Assembly: GCF_002240565.1 (NCBI RefSeq)
Contig: NZ_MZMO01000001.1
Span: 1,860,001 to 1,924,000 of the forward strand
Source: Clavibacter michiganensis subsp. insidiosus
GTDB taxonomy: Bacteria > Actinomycetota > Actinomycetes > Actinomycetales > Microbacteriaceae
DNA: 64,000 nt
Direction of reading: 5' to 3'
The notes under the pieces were generated by a model. It saw only the letters and a program-made list of their open reading frames with translations, was not told where the DNA came from and searched no databases. The translations under genes and the position numbers were made by a program. The stretch's first letter is position 1. Each line of letters starts with the position of its first letter. This document shows, piece after piece, positions 16,624-25,426 of this stretch.

Positions 16624-17576
16624 GTGCGGGGCCTCCGGGGGTGCGGCACGCGGGCGGGCGGTTCAGGGGTGCGCAGCGTGACGATCGGGTCGACGGGGTC
16701 CGGATCCGGCTCGGCGGGCTCCCGGCCGGAGTCCGCGGCCGTGCGCGACTCCGCGAGTCCCCGCACGTAGGGGTGCGTGGGATCCGCGAGCACGTCGTCG
16801 ATCGCGCCGTACCCGACCAGCGTGCCGCGGTGCAGCACGGCGAGGCGGTCGGTGAGGCGCTCGACGACGGCGAGGTCGTGGCTGACCACGAGGGCGGAGA
16901 AGCCGCCGCGGGACTGCAGGTCGCGCAGCAGGTCGAGCACGGCGACGCGGCTCATCACGTCGACGCCCGACGTCGGCTCGTCGGCGATGAGGAGGCGCGG
17001 GCCGAGCACGAGCGCGCGGGCGAGGGCGACGCGCTGGCGCTGGCCGCTGGAGAGCTCGTGCGGGTACCTGTCCTGCGTGCCGGGCGGCAGGTCGAGCGCC
17101 GTGAGCAGGGTCACGACGCGGCGCGCGGCCACCTGGCTGTCGAACCGGCGGTCGCGGGAGAAGATCGGCTCGGCGATGGCCTCGCTCGCGGTGAGCTGCG
17201 GGTGCAGCGTCGTGCCGGCGTCCTGCGGGACGTAGCCGATGCCGTACGTGGTGCGCGTGCGCGCGCGGCGTCCCATGCGGCGGAGGCCCTGGCCGAGGAC
17301 GGAGGCGTCGCCGCCCGTGATCCGCGGCACGGCCGCCCCCTCGTCGCCCGACGGGACGAGGCCCGCGAGCACGCGCGCGAGGGACGACTTGCCGGATCCG
17401 CTCGCGCCCACGACGCCGAGCACCTCGCCCGGCTCGATCCGCAGCGTGATCCCGTCGACGGCCGGCGGCGTCTCGGCCCCGCGGCGCGCGGGGTACGCCA
17501 GCCGCAGGTCGCGGGCGTCGAGCACGGGCCCGGCGGATCCGCCGTCCGCGTCGGCGTCTCGGGGGGTGTGCGTCAT
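16620..17576 (-). CDS. ABC transporter ATP-binding protein (third NBD of peptide importer)
   Basis: A 318-residue nucleotide-binding subunit: Walker A GASGSGKSS near residue 58, Q-loop in GYVPQDAGTT, signature LSSGQRQRVALARAL, Walker B LLIADEPTSG, and switch His in VVSHDLAVVE. It is most like DppD/OppF. The preceding gene already encodes two fused ATPase domains, so this is a third NBD in the operon. The C-terminal tail is rich in Pro, Asp and Glu (EPAEPDPDPVDPIVT). I place the start at ATG 17576; open frame further upstream gives an Arg/Ala-rich shadow. A 113-base gap separates it from the dual ATPase gene. The stop overlaps the dehydrogenase start. Confidence 0.9.
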   Translation of the reverse strand: MTHTPRDADADGGSAGPVLDARDLRLAYPARRGAETPPAVDGITLRIEPGEVLGVVGASGSGKSSLARVLAGLVPSGDEGAAVPRITGGDASVLGQGLRRMGRRARTRTTYGIGYVPQDAGTTLHPQLTASEAIAEPIFSRDRRFDSQVAARRVVTLLTALDLPPGTQDRYPHELSSGQRQRVALARALVLGPRLLIADEPTSGVDVMSRVAVLDLLRDLQSRGGFSALVVSHDLAVVERLTDRLAVLHRGTLVGYGAIDDVLADPTHPYVRGLAESRTAADSGREPAEPDPDPVDPIVTLRTPEPPARVPHPRRPRT

Positions 17577-17689
17577 GCGCTGCTCCGTCCTCGGCGTGGT
17601 CGTGCGGCCGGCCGGCGTGACCGGCCGCACGACGGATGCGGGTTCCGACCCATCATGCCCGGGGTCGGCCGGGCCCCGCTCGGAGCCCG

Positions 17690-19402
17690 CTAGCCGGCCG
17701 GCCGCTCGGCGGCCCGGAGCGCGTGCAGCCGGGCGCGGCGCTCGGCCTGCTCGGCCGGGTCCGGCACGGGCAGCGAGGCCAGCAGGCGCTGCGTGTACGG
17801 GTGCTGCGGGTTGCCGAGCACCTCGGCGCCCGTCCCCTCCTCCACCAGCTCGCCGCGGTACAGCACGGCGATGCGGTCGGCGAGCAGGTCGACGACGGCC
17901 AGGTCGTGGCTGATGAACAGCGCCGCGAATCCGAGCTCGCGCTGCAGCTCGGCGAAGAGCTCCAGCACGCGCGCCTGCACGGACACGTCGAGCGCGCTCG
18001 TGGGCTCGTCGGCGACCAGCAGCGACGGCTCGAGCGCGAGCCCGCGGGCGAGGCTCGCGCGCTGGCGCTGCCCGCCCGAGAGCTCGTGCGGGTACCGGTC
18101 GCCGAAGGCCTTCGGCAGCTGCACGGCCTCGAGCAGCTCGTCGACGCGGCCGCGGGCGGCCTGCGGCGACTTCGCGCGCCCGTGCACGATGAGCGGCTCG
18201 GCCACGCACTCGGCGATCGTGAGGCGCGGGTTGAAGCTCGTCGCCGGATCCTGGAACACGAACCCGATGTCGGCGCGGAGCTTCCGGAAGTCGCGCTCGC
18301 GCACGCCCAGCATCTCGGTGCCGAGGACCTGCAGGGATCCGCCGGTCACGTTCGTGAGCCCCGCGATGGCGCGGCCGATGGTGGTCTTGCCGGAGCCCGA
18401 CTCCCCCACCAGCCCGAGGACCTCGCCGGCGTCGATGCGCAGGTCGACGCCCTTGACGGCCCGGAAGGCGGGCGAGCCGAGACGTCCCGGGTACTCGATC
18501 TCGAGCCCCTTCGCGACGACGACGGGCGCCGCCTCGCCGTCCGCCGCCGCGCGGGCCCGGGTGCGCACCGCGGCGCGCTCCACCGTCGCGGCGACGCCCT
18601 CGCCGAGCTTCGGGACGGACGCCAGCAGGTTCCGGGTGTACTCCTCCTTCGGCGACGCGAACAGCGTGGCGACGTCGGCCTGCTCCACGAGCCGCGAGCG
18701 GTACATGACGGCCACGCGGTCGGCGAGGTCGGCCACGACGCCCATGTTGTGCGTGATGAGGATGACGGCCGCGCCGAACTCGTCGCGGCAGCGGCGCAGC
18801 AGGTCGAGGATCTCGGCCTGCACGGTCACGTCGAGCGCCGTGGTCGGCTCGTCGGCGACGATGAGCCCGGGATCCAGCACGAGCGCCATCGCGATGACGA
18901 CGCGCTGCTTCTGCCCGCCGGAGAACTGGTGCGGGTAGTGGTCGACGCGGGTCTCGGGGTCGGGGATGCCCACGCGGCGGAGGATGTCGATCGCCTTCGC
19001 GCGGCCCTCCTTCTTCGAGACGCGGCCGTGGGCGCGGAGGCCCTCGATGATCTGCCAGCCCACCGTGTGCACGGGGTTGAGCGCCGTGGACGGCTCCTGG
19101 AACACCATCGCGACGTCGCGGCCGCGCGCGCGGCGCAGCTCGTCGGCGGAGATCGCGAGCACGTCGACCGCGCCCTGGCCGGTGCGGTCGCTGAGGAGGA
19201 CGGCGCCGTCGGTGACGGCCGTGTCCGGCAGGAGGCCGAGGATCGTGCGGGCGGTGACGGACTTGCCCGACCCCGACTCCCCCACGATGGCGAGGATCTC
19301 GCCGGGCGACACCGTCAGGGACACCCCGTCGACCGCGCGGACGTCGCCGCCGTCGGTCGCGAAGGTGACCCCGAGGTCGCGGATGGAGACGACGTCGCTC
19401 AT
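17690..19402 (-). CDS. Dipeptide/oligopeptide ABC transporter, fused two-domain ATPase
   Basis: A 570-residue protein with two complete ABC ATPase domains. Domain one: GESGSGKSVTARTILGLL (about 38-55), signature FSGGQKQRVVIAMAL, Walker B LIVADEPTTALD, LITHNMGVVADLA. Domain two: GESGSGKTTIGRAIAGL (about 345-360), LSGGQRQRASLARGL, LLVADEPTSALD, FISHDLAVVDLLA. Each domain ends with the oligopeptide-binding-cassette extension. It corresponds to fused DppD-DppF (GsiA-like) and energises uptake through the two permeases encoded just upstream. The start at 19402 overlaps the DppC stop by ATGA. Confidence 0.94.
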   Translation of the reverse strand: MSDVVSIRDLGVTFATDGGDVRAVDGVSLTVSPGEILAIVGESGSGKSVTARTILGLLPDTAVTDGAVLLSDRTGQGAVDVLAISADELRRARGRDVAMVFQEPSTALNPVHTVGWQIIEGLRAHGRVSKKEGRAKAIDILRRVGIPDPETRVDHYPHQFSGGQKQRVVIAMALVLDPGLIVADEPTTALDVTVQAEILDLLRRCRDEFGAAVILITHNMGVVADLADRVAVMYRSRLVEQADVATLFASPKEEYTRNLLASVPKLGEGVAATVERAAVRTRARAAADGEAAPVVVAKGLEIEYPGRLGSPAFRAVKGVDLRIDAGEVLGLVGESGSGKTTIGRAIAGLTNVTGGSLQVLGTEMLGVRERDFRKLRADIGFVFQDPATSFNPRLTIAECVAEPLIVHGRAKSPQAARGRVDELLEAVQLPKAFGDRYPHELSGGQRQRASLARGLALEPSLLVADEPTSALDVSVQARVLELFAELQRELGFAALFISHDLAVVDLLADRIAVLYRGELVEEGTGAEVLGNPQHPYTQRLLASLPVPDPAEQAERRARLHALRAAERPAG

Positions 19403-20376
19403 GCGGCCACCTTCTTCGTCGAGGCGCGCTTGCGGGCGCGCAGCTTGGGGTCGGAGATGTCGTTGACGCTCTCGCCCACGAGCGTGAGCCCGAGGACGAG
19501 CAGCACGATGGCGACGCCGGGGAAGACGCCCGTCCACCAGACGCCGCTCGCGGTGTCCGCGAGGGCGCGGTTCAGGTCGTAGCCCCACTCGGCGGCCGAC
19601 GTCGGCGAGATGCCGAAGCCGAGGAAGCCGAGGCCCGCGAGCGTGAGGATGGCCTCGGACGCGTTGAGCGTGAGGATCAGCGGCAGCGTGCGGGTGGAGT
19701 TCCGCAGCACGTGCACGAACATGATCCGCGGCGTCGACGTGCCGATGACCTTGGCGCTCTCGACGAACGCCTCCGCCTTCAGCCGCACGACCTCGGCGCG
19801 GATGACCCGGAAGTACTGCGGGATGTAGACGACCGTGATGCTCACGGCCGCGGCCAGGATGCCGCCCCAGAGGCTCGACTGCCCGCCGGTGAGCACGATG
19901 CTCACGACGATCGCGAGCAGCAGCGTCGGGAAGGGGTAGATGGCGTCGGCGATGACCACGAGGATCCGGTCCAGCCAGCCGCCGAGGTAGCCCGAGACGA
20001 CGCCGAGCAGCACGCCGAGGAACAGCGACAGGACCACGGCGATCACGACGACCGAGAGCGCGGTCTGCGTGCCCCAGACGACGCGGGAGAACACGTCGTA
20101 GCCGCCGACCGTCGTGCCCCAGATGTGCGCGGCGTCGGGGGCGGCCTGGCGCGTGAAGGAGCCCGCGTCGTCCCGGTCCTGGTCGAAGCCGAACGGGGCG
20201 ATGAGCGGCGCGAACGCCGCGAGGAGGATGAAGACCCCCGTGATGACCATGCCGGCGACGAGCATGCCGCGCTGGAGGCCGACGCTCTGCCGCACGTGCG
20301 AGACGAGGGGCAGGCGCTGGAACAGGGTGCGGCGCGCGGGGACGGGCGCGGGCGCCGTGGTGGTGGTGTCGGTCAT
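19399..20376 (-). CDS. Peptide ABC transporter permease, DppC type
   Basis: A 325-residue permease. One membrane helix near residues 40-60 is followed by a periplasmic loop (DAAHIWGTTVGGYDVFSRVVWG, the conserved HxxGTDxxGRDxxSR-like element of DppC proteins, here with GGYDVFSR) and five further helices. The EAA loop reads EAFVESAKVIGTSTPRIMFVHVL, which contacts the ATPase. FGISPTSAAEWG and WWTGVFPGVAIVLLVLGLTLVGE are also family features. It overlaps the dual ATPase gene by ATGA and follows the DppB gene after one base. Substrate likely oligopeptides. Confidence 0.93.
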   Translation of the reverse strand: MTDTTTTAPAPVPARRTLFQRLPLVSHVRQSVGLQRGMLVAGMVITGVFILLAAFAPLIAPFGFDQDRDDAGSFTRQAAPDAAHIWGTTVGGYDVFSRVVWGTQTALSVVVIAVVLSLFLGVLLGVVSGYLGGWLDRILVVIADAIYPFPTLLLAIVVSIVLTGGQSSLWGGILAAAVSITVVYIPQYFRVIRAEVVRLKAEAFVESAKVIGTSTPRIMFVHVLRNSTRTLPLILTLNASEAILTLAGLGFLGFGISPTSAAEWGYDLNRALADTASGVWWTGVFPGVAIVLLVLGLTLVGESVNDISDPKLRARKRASTKKVAA

Positions 20377-20377
20377 G

Positions 20378-21469
20378 TCAGTACCTCACTCGCGGGTCGA
20401 TGAGCGCCGCGATGACGTCGACGATGAAGTTGGTGACCGCGACGATCACGGCCAGGAGCGCCACGATGCCCTGCACGGCCACGAAGTCGCGCGCCGCCAG
20501 GTACTGCGCGAGCTGGAAGCCGAGGCCCCTCCACTCGAACGTGGTCTCGGTGAGCACCGCCCCGCCGAGCATCACGGCGATCTGCAGGCCCACCACGGTG
20601 ATGATCGGGATGAGCGCGGGCTTCAGCGCGTGCCGGGTGGTGAGCCGGAACTCGCCGACGCCGCGGGAGCGCGCCGCGTCCACGTACTCCGTGCCGAGCG
20701 TGGAGATGACGTTGGTGCGCACGAGCCGCAGGAAGATGCCCGCCGTGAGGAGGCCCAGCGCGAGCGCCGGGAGCACCGCGTGCTCGAGGACGTCGCTCAC
20801 GGCGGTGGGGCTGCCGAGGCGGAGCGCGTCGATCAGGTAGATGCCGGTCGGGTTGTCCAGCCGGCCGAGGGCGACCTCGACGCGCGTGTCCGCGCGGCCC
20901 GACAGCGGCAGGATCCCGAGCCAGACGGAGAAGACGAGCTTCAGCAGCAGGCCCGCGAAGAAGACGGGCGTCGCGTAGGCGAGGATCGCGAGGATCCGCA
21001 GCACTGCGTCGGGCGTGCGGTCCTTGAAGTAGGCGGCGACGAGGCCGAGCGGGATCCCGATGAGGAACGCGACGATGAGCGAGTAGACGACGAGCTCGAG
21101 CGTGGCCGAGCCGTACTGCAGCAGCACCTCGCTGATGAGCCGGTTGTCGGTGAGCGAGCGGCCGAAGTCGCCCGTGGCGATCTGGCCGAGGTACTCGAGG
21201 TACTGGACGATGATCGGCCGGTCGAACCCGGCGGTCGCGAGGCGCTCCTGCAGCTGCTCCGGGGTGAGGCGGTCGCCCACGGCGGCGGAGATCGGGTCGC
21301 CCACGATGCGCATGAGGAAGAAGACCAGCGTCACGAGGATGAGCACGGTCGGGATGATGAGCACGGCGCGGATGAGGATGTACTGGCCGAGCCCGATCCC
21401 CTGCTTCCGGGCCTTGGGCTGCGCCCCGGGGGGCGCGGACGCGGGTACGGCGTCCGGGATGACGGTCAC
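20378..21469 (-). CDS. Peptide ABC transporter permease, DppB type
   Basis: A 363-residue six-helix permease. A ~30-residue cytoplasmic tail precedes the first helix (YILIRAVLIIPTVLILVTLVFFLMR), then RIVGDPISAAVGDRLTPEQLQ, the conserved DppB loop. Helices follow, with GDFGRSLTDNRLISEVLLQYG. The EAA-type loop, EYVDAARSRGVGEFRLTTRHALKPALIPI, is clear near residue 255. It forms the channel with the DppC-type partner. An in-frame extension upstream to 21572 lacks resemblance. The gap of 146 bases to the binding-protein gene holds a strong hairpin. Confidence 0.93.
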   Translation of the reverse strand: MTVIPDAVPASAPPGAQPKARKQGIGLGQYILIRAVLIIPTVLILVTLVFFLMRIVGDPISAAVGDRLTPEQLQERLATAGFDRPIIVQYLEYLGQIATGDFGRSLTDNRLISEVLLQYGSATLELVVYSLIVAFLIGIPLGLVAAYFKDRTPDAVLRILAILAYATPVFFAGLLLKLVFSVWLGILPLSGRADTRVEVALGRLDNPTGIYLIDALRLGSPTAVSDVLEHAVLPALALGLLTAGIFLRLVRTNVISTLGTEYVDAARSRGVGEFRLTTRHALKPALIPIITVVGLQIAVMLGGAVLTETTFEWRGLGFQLAQYLAARDFVAVQGIVALLAVIVAVTNFIVDVIAALIDPRVRY

Positions 21470-21542
21470 GGCGGATGGGCCTTTCAGGTCGTCGGAGGAT
21501 CGGGGCGGGTGCGGTCGGCGGCACCGCGGGTGACACAGGAGT

Positions 21543-21570
21543 GGGGCGTCCCGCCGCAGCGGGACGCCCC
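21543..21570. terminator. Intercistronic hairpin between binding-protein and permease genes
   Basis: Perfect 12-bp inverted repeat GGGGCGTCCCGC/GCGGGACGCCCC with a four-base loop, in the 146-base gap. No T-run follows. Placed after the binding-protein gene, it could act as a partial terminator or protect the 3' end of the processed mRNA, giving more binding protein than permease. Confidence 0.6.
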
Positions 21571-21615
21571 ATCCGGGGAGGGCGTCCGCCTATCGAGCGC
21601 CCTCCCGCGTCCTCA

Positions 21616-23271
21616 TCAGCCCTTGGCGATCGGGGCGTAGCGGAACTTGAAGGAGGCGTCGAGCGTCACGCCCGTTACGTCCTTGCCGGCCACCGCGACC
21701 TGCGAGCCCTGGAGCAGGGGCAGGGTCGGCAGGTCGGCGGCGACGTCGTCCTGGATCTGGCCGATGATCTCGGCGCGCTTCGTGGAGTCAGCCTCCGACA
21801 GCTGCTGCGTGATGAGGTCCGTCACGGTGGCGTTGTCGTAGTGGTTCTTCACGAAGGACTGCGGGGAGAAGAACGGCGTGAGGTAGTTGTCCGCGTCGGA
21901 GTAGTCGGGGAACCAGCCGAGCTGGTACGCCGGGTACTCGTCGTTGACGCGGGCCTTGCTGTACTGGTCCCAGATCGTGGACTGCAGGTTGACCTGGAAC
22001 AGGCCGGTCGCCTCGAGCTGCTGCTTGATGAGCGCGTACTCGTCGTCCGAGCCGGCGCCGTAGTGGTCCGGGTTGAACTGGAGCTGCAGCGCGACGGGCG
22101 TCTGCACGCCGGCGTCGGCCAGGGCCTTCGCGGCCTTGTCCGCGTCCGGCCCGCCGTTCCCGTCGCCGTAGATGCCCTTGAGCGCCTCGTTGGCGCCGGA
22201 GAGGCCGTCGGCCACGTAGGAGTAGAGCGGCGTGTAGGTGCCGTTGTAGACCTGGGTCGACAGCTCCTCGCGGTCGACGAGGTCGGCGGCCGCCTGGCGT
22301 ACGGCGAGGGCCTTGGCCTCGTCGGCCTCGCCCGTGGTCTTGCCGAAGGGCTGCGTGTTCAGGTTGAAGGTGATGTAGCGGATCTCGCCGCCGGGGCCCT
22401 CGATGACCTGGACGGAGTCGTCCTTCTTGAGGTCCGCGATGTCGGTCGCGCCGAGCGAGCGTCCTGCGACGTCGATCTCGCCGTTCTGCACGGCGAGCTT
22501 CATGGTGGTCTCGTCCGCGTAGTAGCGCGCGGTCACGCCGCCGTTCGCGGCCTTCGGCAGGACGCCCTGGTAGTCGGCGTTCGGCGCGTAGGCGACGAGC
22601 TGGTTGAGCTGGAAGTCGGTGATGACGTACTGGCCCGCGAAGGCGTTCGCCGCGACGATGGCGGCCGGGTCGGCCAGCGCGTCGACCGGGAAGACCTCCT
22701 CGTCGACGATGGGGCCGGCGGGGCTGGAGAGCACCTGCTCGAACGTCTGGTCGTTGGCGGTCTTGAGCGTGAAGACGACGGTGGTGTCGTCCGGCGCCGC
22801 GACGGACTCGACGTTGGCGAGGAGCGACGAGGGGCCGTTGCCGTTGTCGGCGCCGTTGGCCGCGATGGTCGCGATGCGGTCGAACGTGAACTTGACGTCG
22901 CTCGCGGTGAGCGCGTGGCCGTTCGCGAACTTCAGGTCGGGCTTCAGCTCGACCGTGAACTCGTTGGGCGAGGTGTACTCGCCGGAGACGGCGAGGTCGG
23001 GCTCGACGTCCGGGCTGCCGTAGGGGCTGTTGAACAGGAACGGGTAGACCTGGTTCTGCACCGCGAACGAGCCGTTGTCGTAGGAGCCGGCCGGGTCGAG
23101 CGAGAGGACCTTGTCCGTCGTGCCGACGACGATGGATCCGCCGCCGGACGCGCCGTCCTCGGCGAGCGGGTCGCCGGATCCGCCGGAGCAGCCGGCGAGG
23201 ACAAGGGCCGCGGCGGAGAATCCGGCCGTGGCGAGCAGGACGCGTGAGCGCCGGGTGAATGCGGACGTCAT
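21616..23271 (-). CDS. Solute-binding lipoprotein of peptide ABC transporter (SBP family 5)
   Basis: A 551-residue extracellular lipoprotein. Residues 1-28 form a lipoprotein signal with basic RRSR, a hydrophobic core and lipobox LAGC (Cys28), then a Gly/Ser/Asp-rich linker. The mature part carries SLDPAGSYDNG, the LKPDLKFANGHALTASDVKFTFDR element typical of DppA/OppA, and IRYITFNLNTQPFG. It captures peptides and hands them to the DppBC permease. The ATG at 23271 follows AAAGAGG by ~11 bases; upstream in-frame codons are non-homologous. First gene of a minus-strand operon ending with the dehydrogenase or lactonase. The ~200 bases before it contain a locally AT-rich TTAGAAAT element that may be its promoter. 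Confidence 0.93.
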   Translation of the reverse strand: MTSAFTRRSRVLLATAGFSAAALVLAGCSGGSGDPLAEDGASGGGSIVVGTTDKVLSLDPAGSYDNGSFAVQNQVYPFLFNSPYGSPDVEPDLAVSGEYTSPNEFTVELKPDLKFANGHALTASDVKFTFDRIATIAANGADNGNGPSSLLANVESVAAPDDTTVVFTLKTANDQTFEQVLSSPAGPIVDEEVFPVDALADPAAIVAANAFAGQYVITDFQLNQLVAYAPNADYQGVLPKAANGGVTARYYADETTMKLAVQNGEIDVAGRSLGATDIADLKKDDSVQVIEGPGGEIRYITFNLNTQPFGKTTGEADEAKALAVRQAAADLVDREELSTQVYNGTYTPLYSYVADGLSGANEALKGIYGDGNGGPDADKAAKALADAGVQTPVALQLQFNPDHYGAGSDDEYALIKQQLEATGLFQVNLQSTIWDQYSKARVNDEYPAYQLGWFPDYSDADNYLTPFFSPQSFVKNHYDNATVTDLITQQLSEADSTKRAEIIGQIQDDVAADLPTLPLLQGSQVAVAGKDVTGVTLDASFKFRYAPIAKG

Positions 23272-23472
23272 GTTCCGAGTGCCTCTTTCATGAAGGGGAT
23301 TCGCGCCCGCGCATCGGGAAGACACGGACGCTGTGCTGTGCATGATTTCTAACACACGGGAAACACCAGCCCGGACCCGGGGGACGCGCGGGGACGCTTC
23401 TTCACACGAATGAAACATGGCGAGCGCGCGATATCCGCGCGCGGATCGCGGCCCGCGCGGACGGATCCGGGG

Positions 23473-25365
23473 CTATTCGCGGAGCGCGCGGCGCTCGGCC
23501 TCGACCTGCATCAGCTCGCGCTGGATCTCCTGGTACCGCTCGCGCTCATGTGTCGCGTCGGTGCGCTGCAGCCGCCCGATGAGGTCGGCCTTGCGGCGCA
23601 GCAGGTCGCGCCCGACGAGCTCCGCCGTGACGCCCTTCACGTAGACGGCGAGCTTGTCGGCGTCGCCCCGGTTCGGCAGCGGCGCGACCCCGAGCTGCTT
23701 CACGAGCGTCGCGAACGACTCGGGGACCTCGAGGGCCACGCGCGACAGCCAGTCCGCGCCCCCGAGGGCGTCCATGCTCCCGATGACGCCGTCGCGGACG
23801 ACCGCGAGGCTCTCGTTGACGAACGTGACCTGCGCTGCGCGCATGACGAGGTCGTTCCCCACGAGCTCGGGGTGCTGCAGCATCGCCATGAGGGCGTCGC
23901 GCTCGAGTCGGGTGGCCAGGTCGGTGGGCAGGTCCATGAGCGACATCGAGCGGGACGCGTCGCCCGCGCCGTCGTCGTCCGGGCCGTGCCCGCCCTGCGC
24001 GTGACGGCCCTGCGGCGACCCGCCCGAGCGGTCGGCTCCGTCGGCGGGCATGCTGCGGCCGGCGGTCTGGACGGCGCGGCCGACCTCGGTGAGGTCCATG
24101 CCGAGCCAGCCCGCGAGCTCGCGCGCGTAGCCGGGGCGCAGCGACGGGTCGCGGATGTCGGCGACGACGGGGGCCGCCGCCCGGAGCGCGGCGACGCGGC
24201 CCTCGACGGTGTCGAGGTCGTGGTCGGCGAGGATCTGCTTGATCGCGAACTCGAACATGGGCTTCTTGCCCTGGATCATGCGGCGCACGGCGTCGTCGCC
24301 GCGGGTGAGGCGGAGGTCGCAGGGATCCAGCCCCTCGGGCCCGACCGCGACGTAGGTCTGGGCGGCGAAGCGCCGCTCCTCGGAGAACGCGCGCATGGCG
24401 GCCTTCTGGCCTGCGGCGTCGGGGTCGAAGGTGAAGACGACCTCGCCGAGGCCGCTGTCGTCGCCGAGCACGCGGCGGAGCACCTTGATGTGGTCGACGC
24501 CGAACGAGGTGCCGCACGTGGCGACGGCCGTCGTGATGCCCGCGAGGTGGCACGCCATGACGTCGGTGTACCCCTCGACCACGACGACCTGGCGGCCGCG
24601 GCTCACGTCGCGCTTGGCGAGGTCGAGCCCGTAGAGCACGGAGCTCTTGTGGTACACGGGCGTCTCGGGGGTGTTGAGGTACTTGGGGCCCTTGTCGTCC
24701 TCGCGGAGGCGGCGCGCGCCGAAGCCGACGGTGGATCCCGTGAGGTCGCGGATGGGCCACACCAGCCGGCCGCGGAACCGGTCGTAGGCGCCGCGGTCGC
24801 CCTGGCTGAGGAGGCCGGCGGTCACGAGCTCGGCCTCCGTGTAGCCCTTGGCCTTCAGGTGCGACGAGAGCGCGTCCCAGCTCTGCGGGGCGAAGCCGAC
24901 GCCGAAGCGCTGCGCCGCGCCCTGGTCGAATCCGCGCTCCCCGAGGAAGGTGCGGCCGATCTCCGCCTCCTCGGATCCGAGCTGCTCGACGAAGAACTCC
25001 GCGGCCGCCTCGTTGGCGCCGAGGAGCCGGGAGCGGTTGCCCTGGTCGGTGGCGGCCTGGCCGTCCTCGTAGTGCAGCTGGTAGCCGATGCGCTGCGCCA
25101 TGCGCTCCACGGCCTCGGCGAAGGTCACGTGGTCCATGCGCTGGAGGAACGTGTAGACGTCGCCGCCCTCGCCGCAGCCGAAGCAGTGGTAGAAGCCGAC
25201 CTGCGGCCGCACGTGGAAGCTCGGGGTGCGCTCGTCGTGGAAGGGGCAGAGGCCCTTGAGCGACCCGACCCCGGCGGACTTGAGGGTGACGTACTCCCCC
25301 ACCACGTCGCCCAGGTTGACCCGGGAGCGGACCTCGTCGATGTCGCTCTTGCGGATCAGGGCCAT
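23473..25365 (-). CDS. dnaG: DNA primase
   Basis: Makes RNA primers at replication forks. The 630-residue protein begins with the zinc-binding domain (C40, H43, C61, C64 in CPFHDERTPSFH and HCFGCGEGGD). The RNA polymerase core follows, with FGARRL near residue 215 and the Toprim motif VVVEGYTDVMACHLAG at about 265-280, VATCGTSFG, and the acidic FTFDPDAAGQKAA. The C-terminal part (from about 430) is the helicase-binding domain with a Gly/Asp/His-rich linker. Length is normal for Actinobacteria. It lies directly downstream of dgt (61-base gap), a pairing common in Microbacteriaceae. Confidence 0.97.
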   Translation of the reverse strand: MALIRKSDIDEVRSRVNLGDVVGEYVTLKSAGVGSLKGLCPFHDERTPSFHVRPQVGFYHCFGCGEGGDVYTFLQRMDHVTFAEAVERMAQRIGYQLHYEDGQAATDQGNRSRLLGANEAAAEFFVEQLGSEEAEIGRTFLGERGFDQGAAQRFGVGFAPQSWDALSSHLKAKGYTEAELVTAGLLSQGDRGAYDRFRGRLVWPIRDLTGSTVGFGARRLREDDKGPKYLNTPETPVYHKSSVLYGLDLAKRDVSRGRQVVVVEGYTDVMACHLAGITTAVATCGTSFGVDHIKVLRRVLGDDSGLGEVVFTFDPDAAGQKAAMRAFSEERRFAAQTYVAVGPEGLDPCDLRLTRGDDAVRRMIQGKKPMFEFAIKQILADHDLDTVEGRVAALRAAAPVVADIRDPSLRPGYARELAGWLGMDLTEVGRAVQTAGRSMPADGADRSGGSPQGRHAQGGHGPDDDGAGDASRSMSLMDLPTDLATRLERDALMAMLQHPELVGNDLVMRAAQVTFVNESLAVVRDGVIGSMDALGGADWLSRVALEVPESFATLVKQLGVAPLPNRGDADKLAVYVKGVTAELVGRDLLRRKADLIGRLQRTDATHERERYQEIQRELMQVEAERRALRE

Positions 25366-25426
25366 CGGCTCATCCTACGTCGGGCGCCCTCGGCCACCCG
25401 GGGCCCGCGACCGCGCCCCGCGGGCA

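Noticed and set aside
21475..23247. 590-codon plus-strand open frame
   Set aside because: Antisense to the binding-protein gene, which has a clear lipoprotein signal and family motifs.
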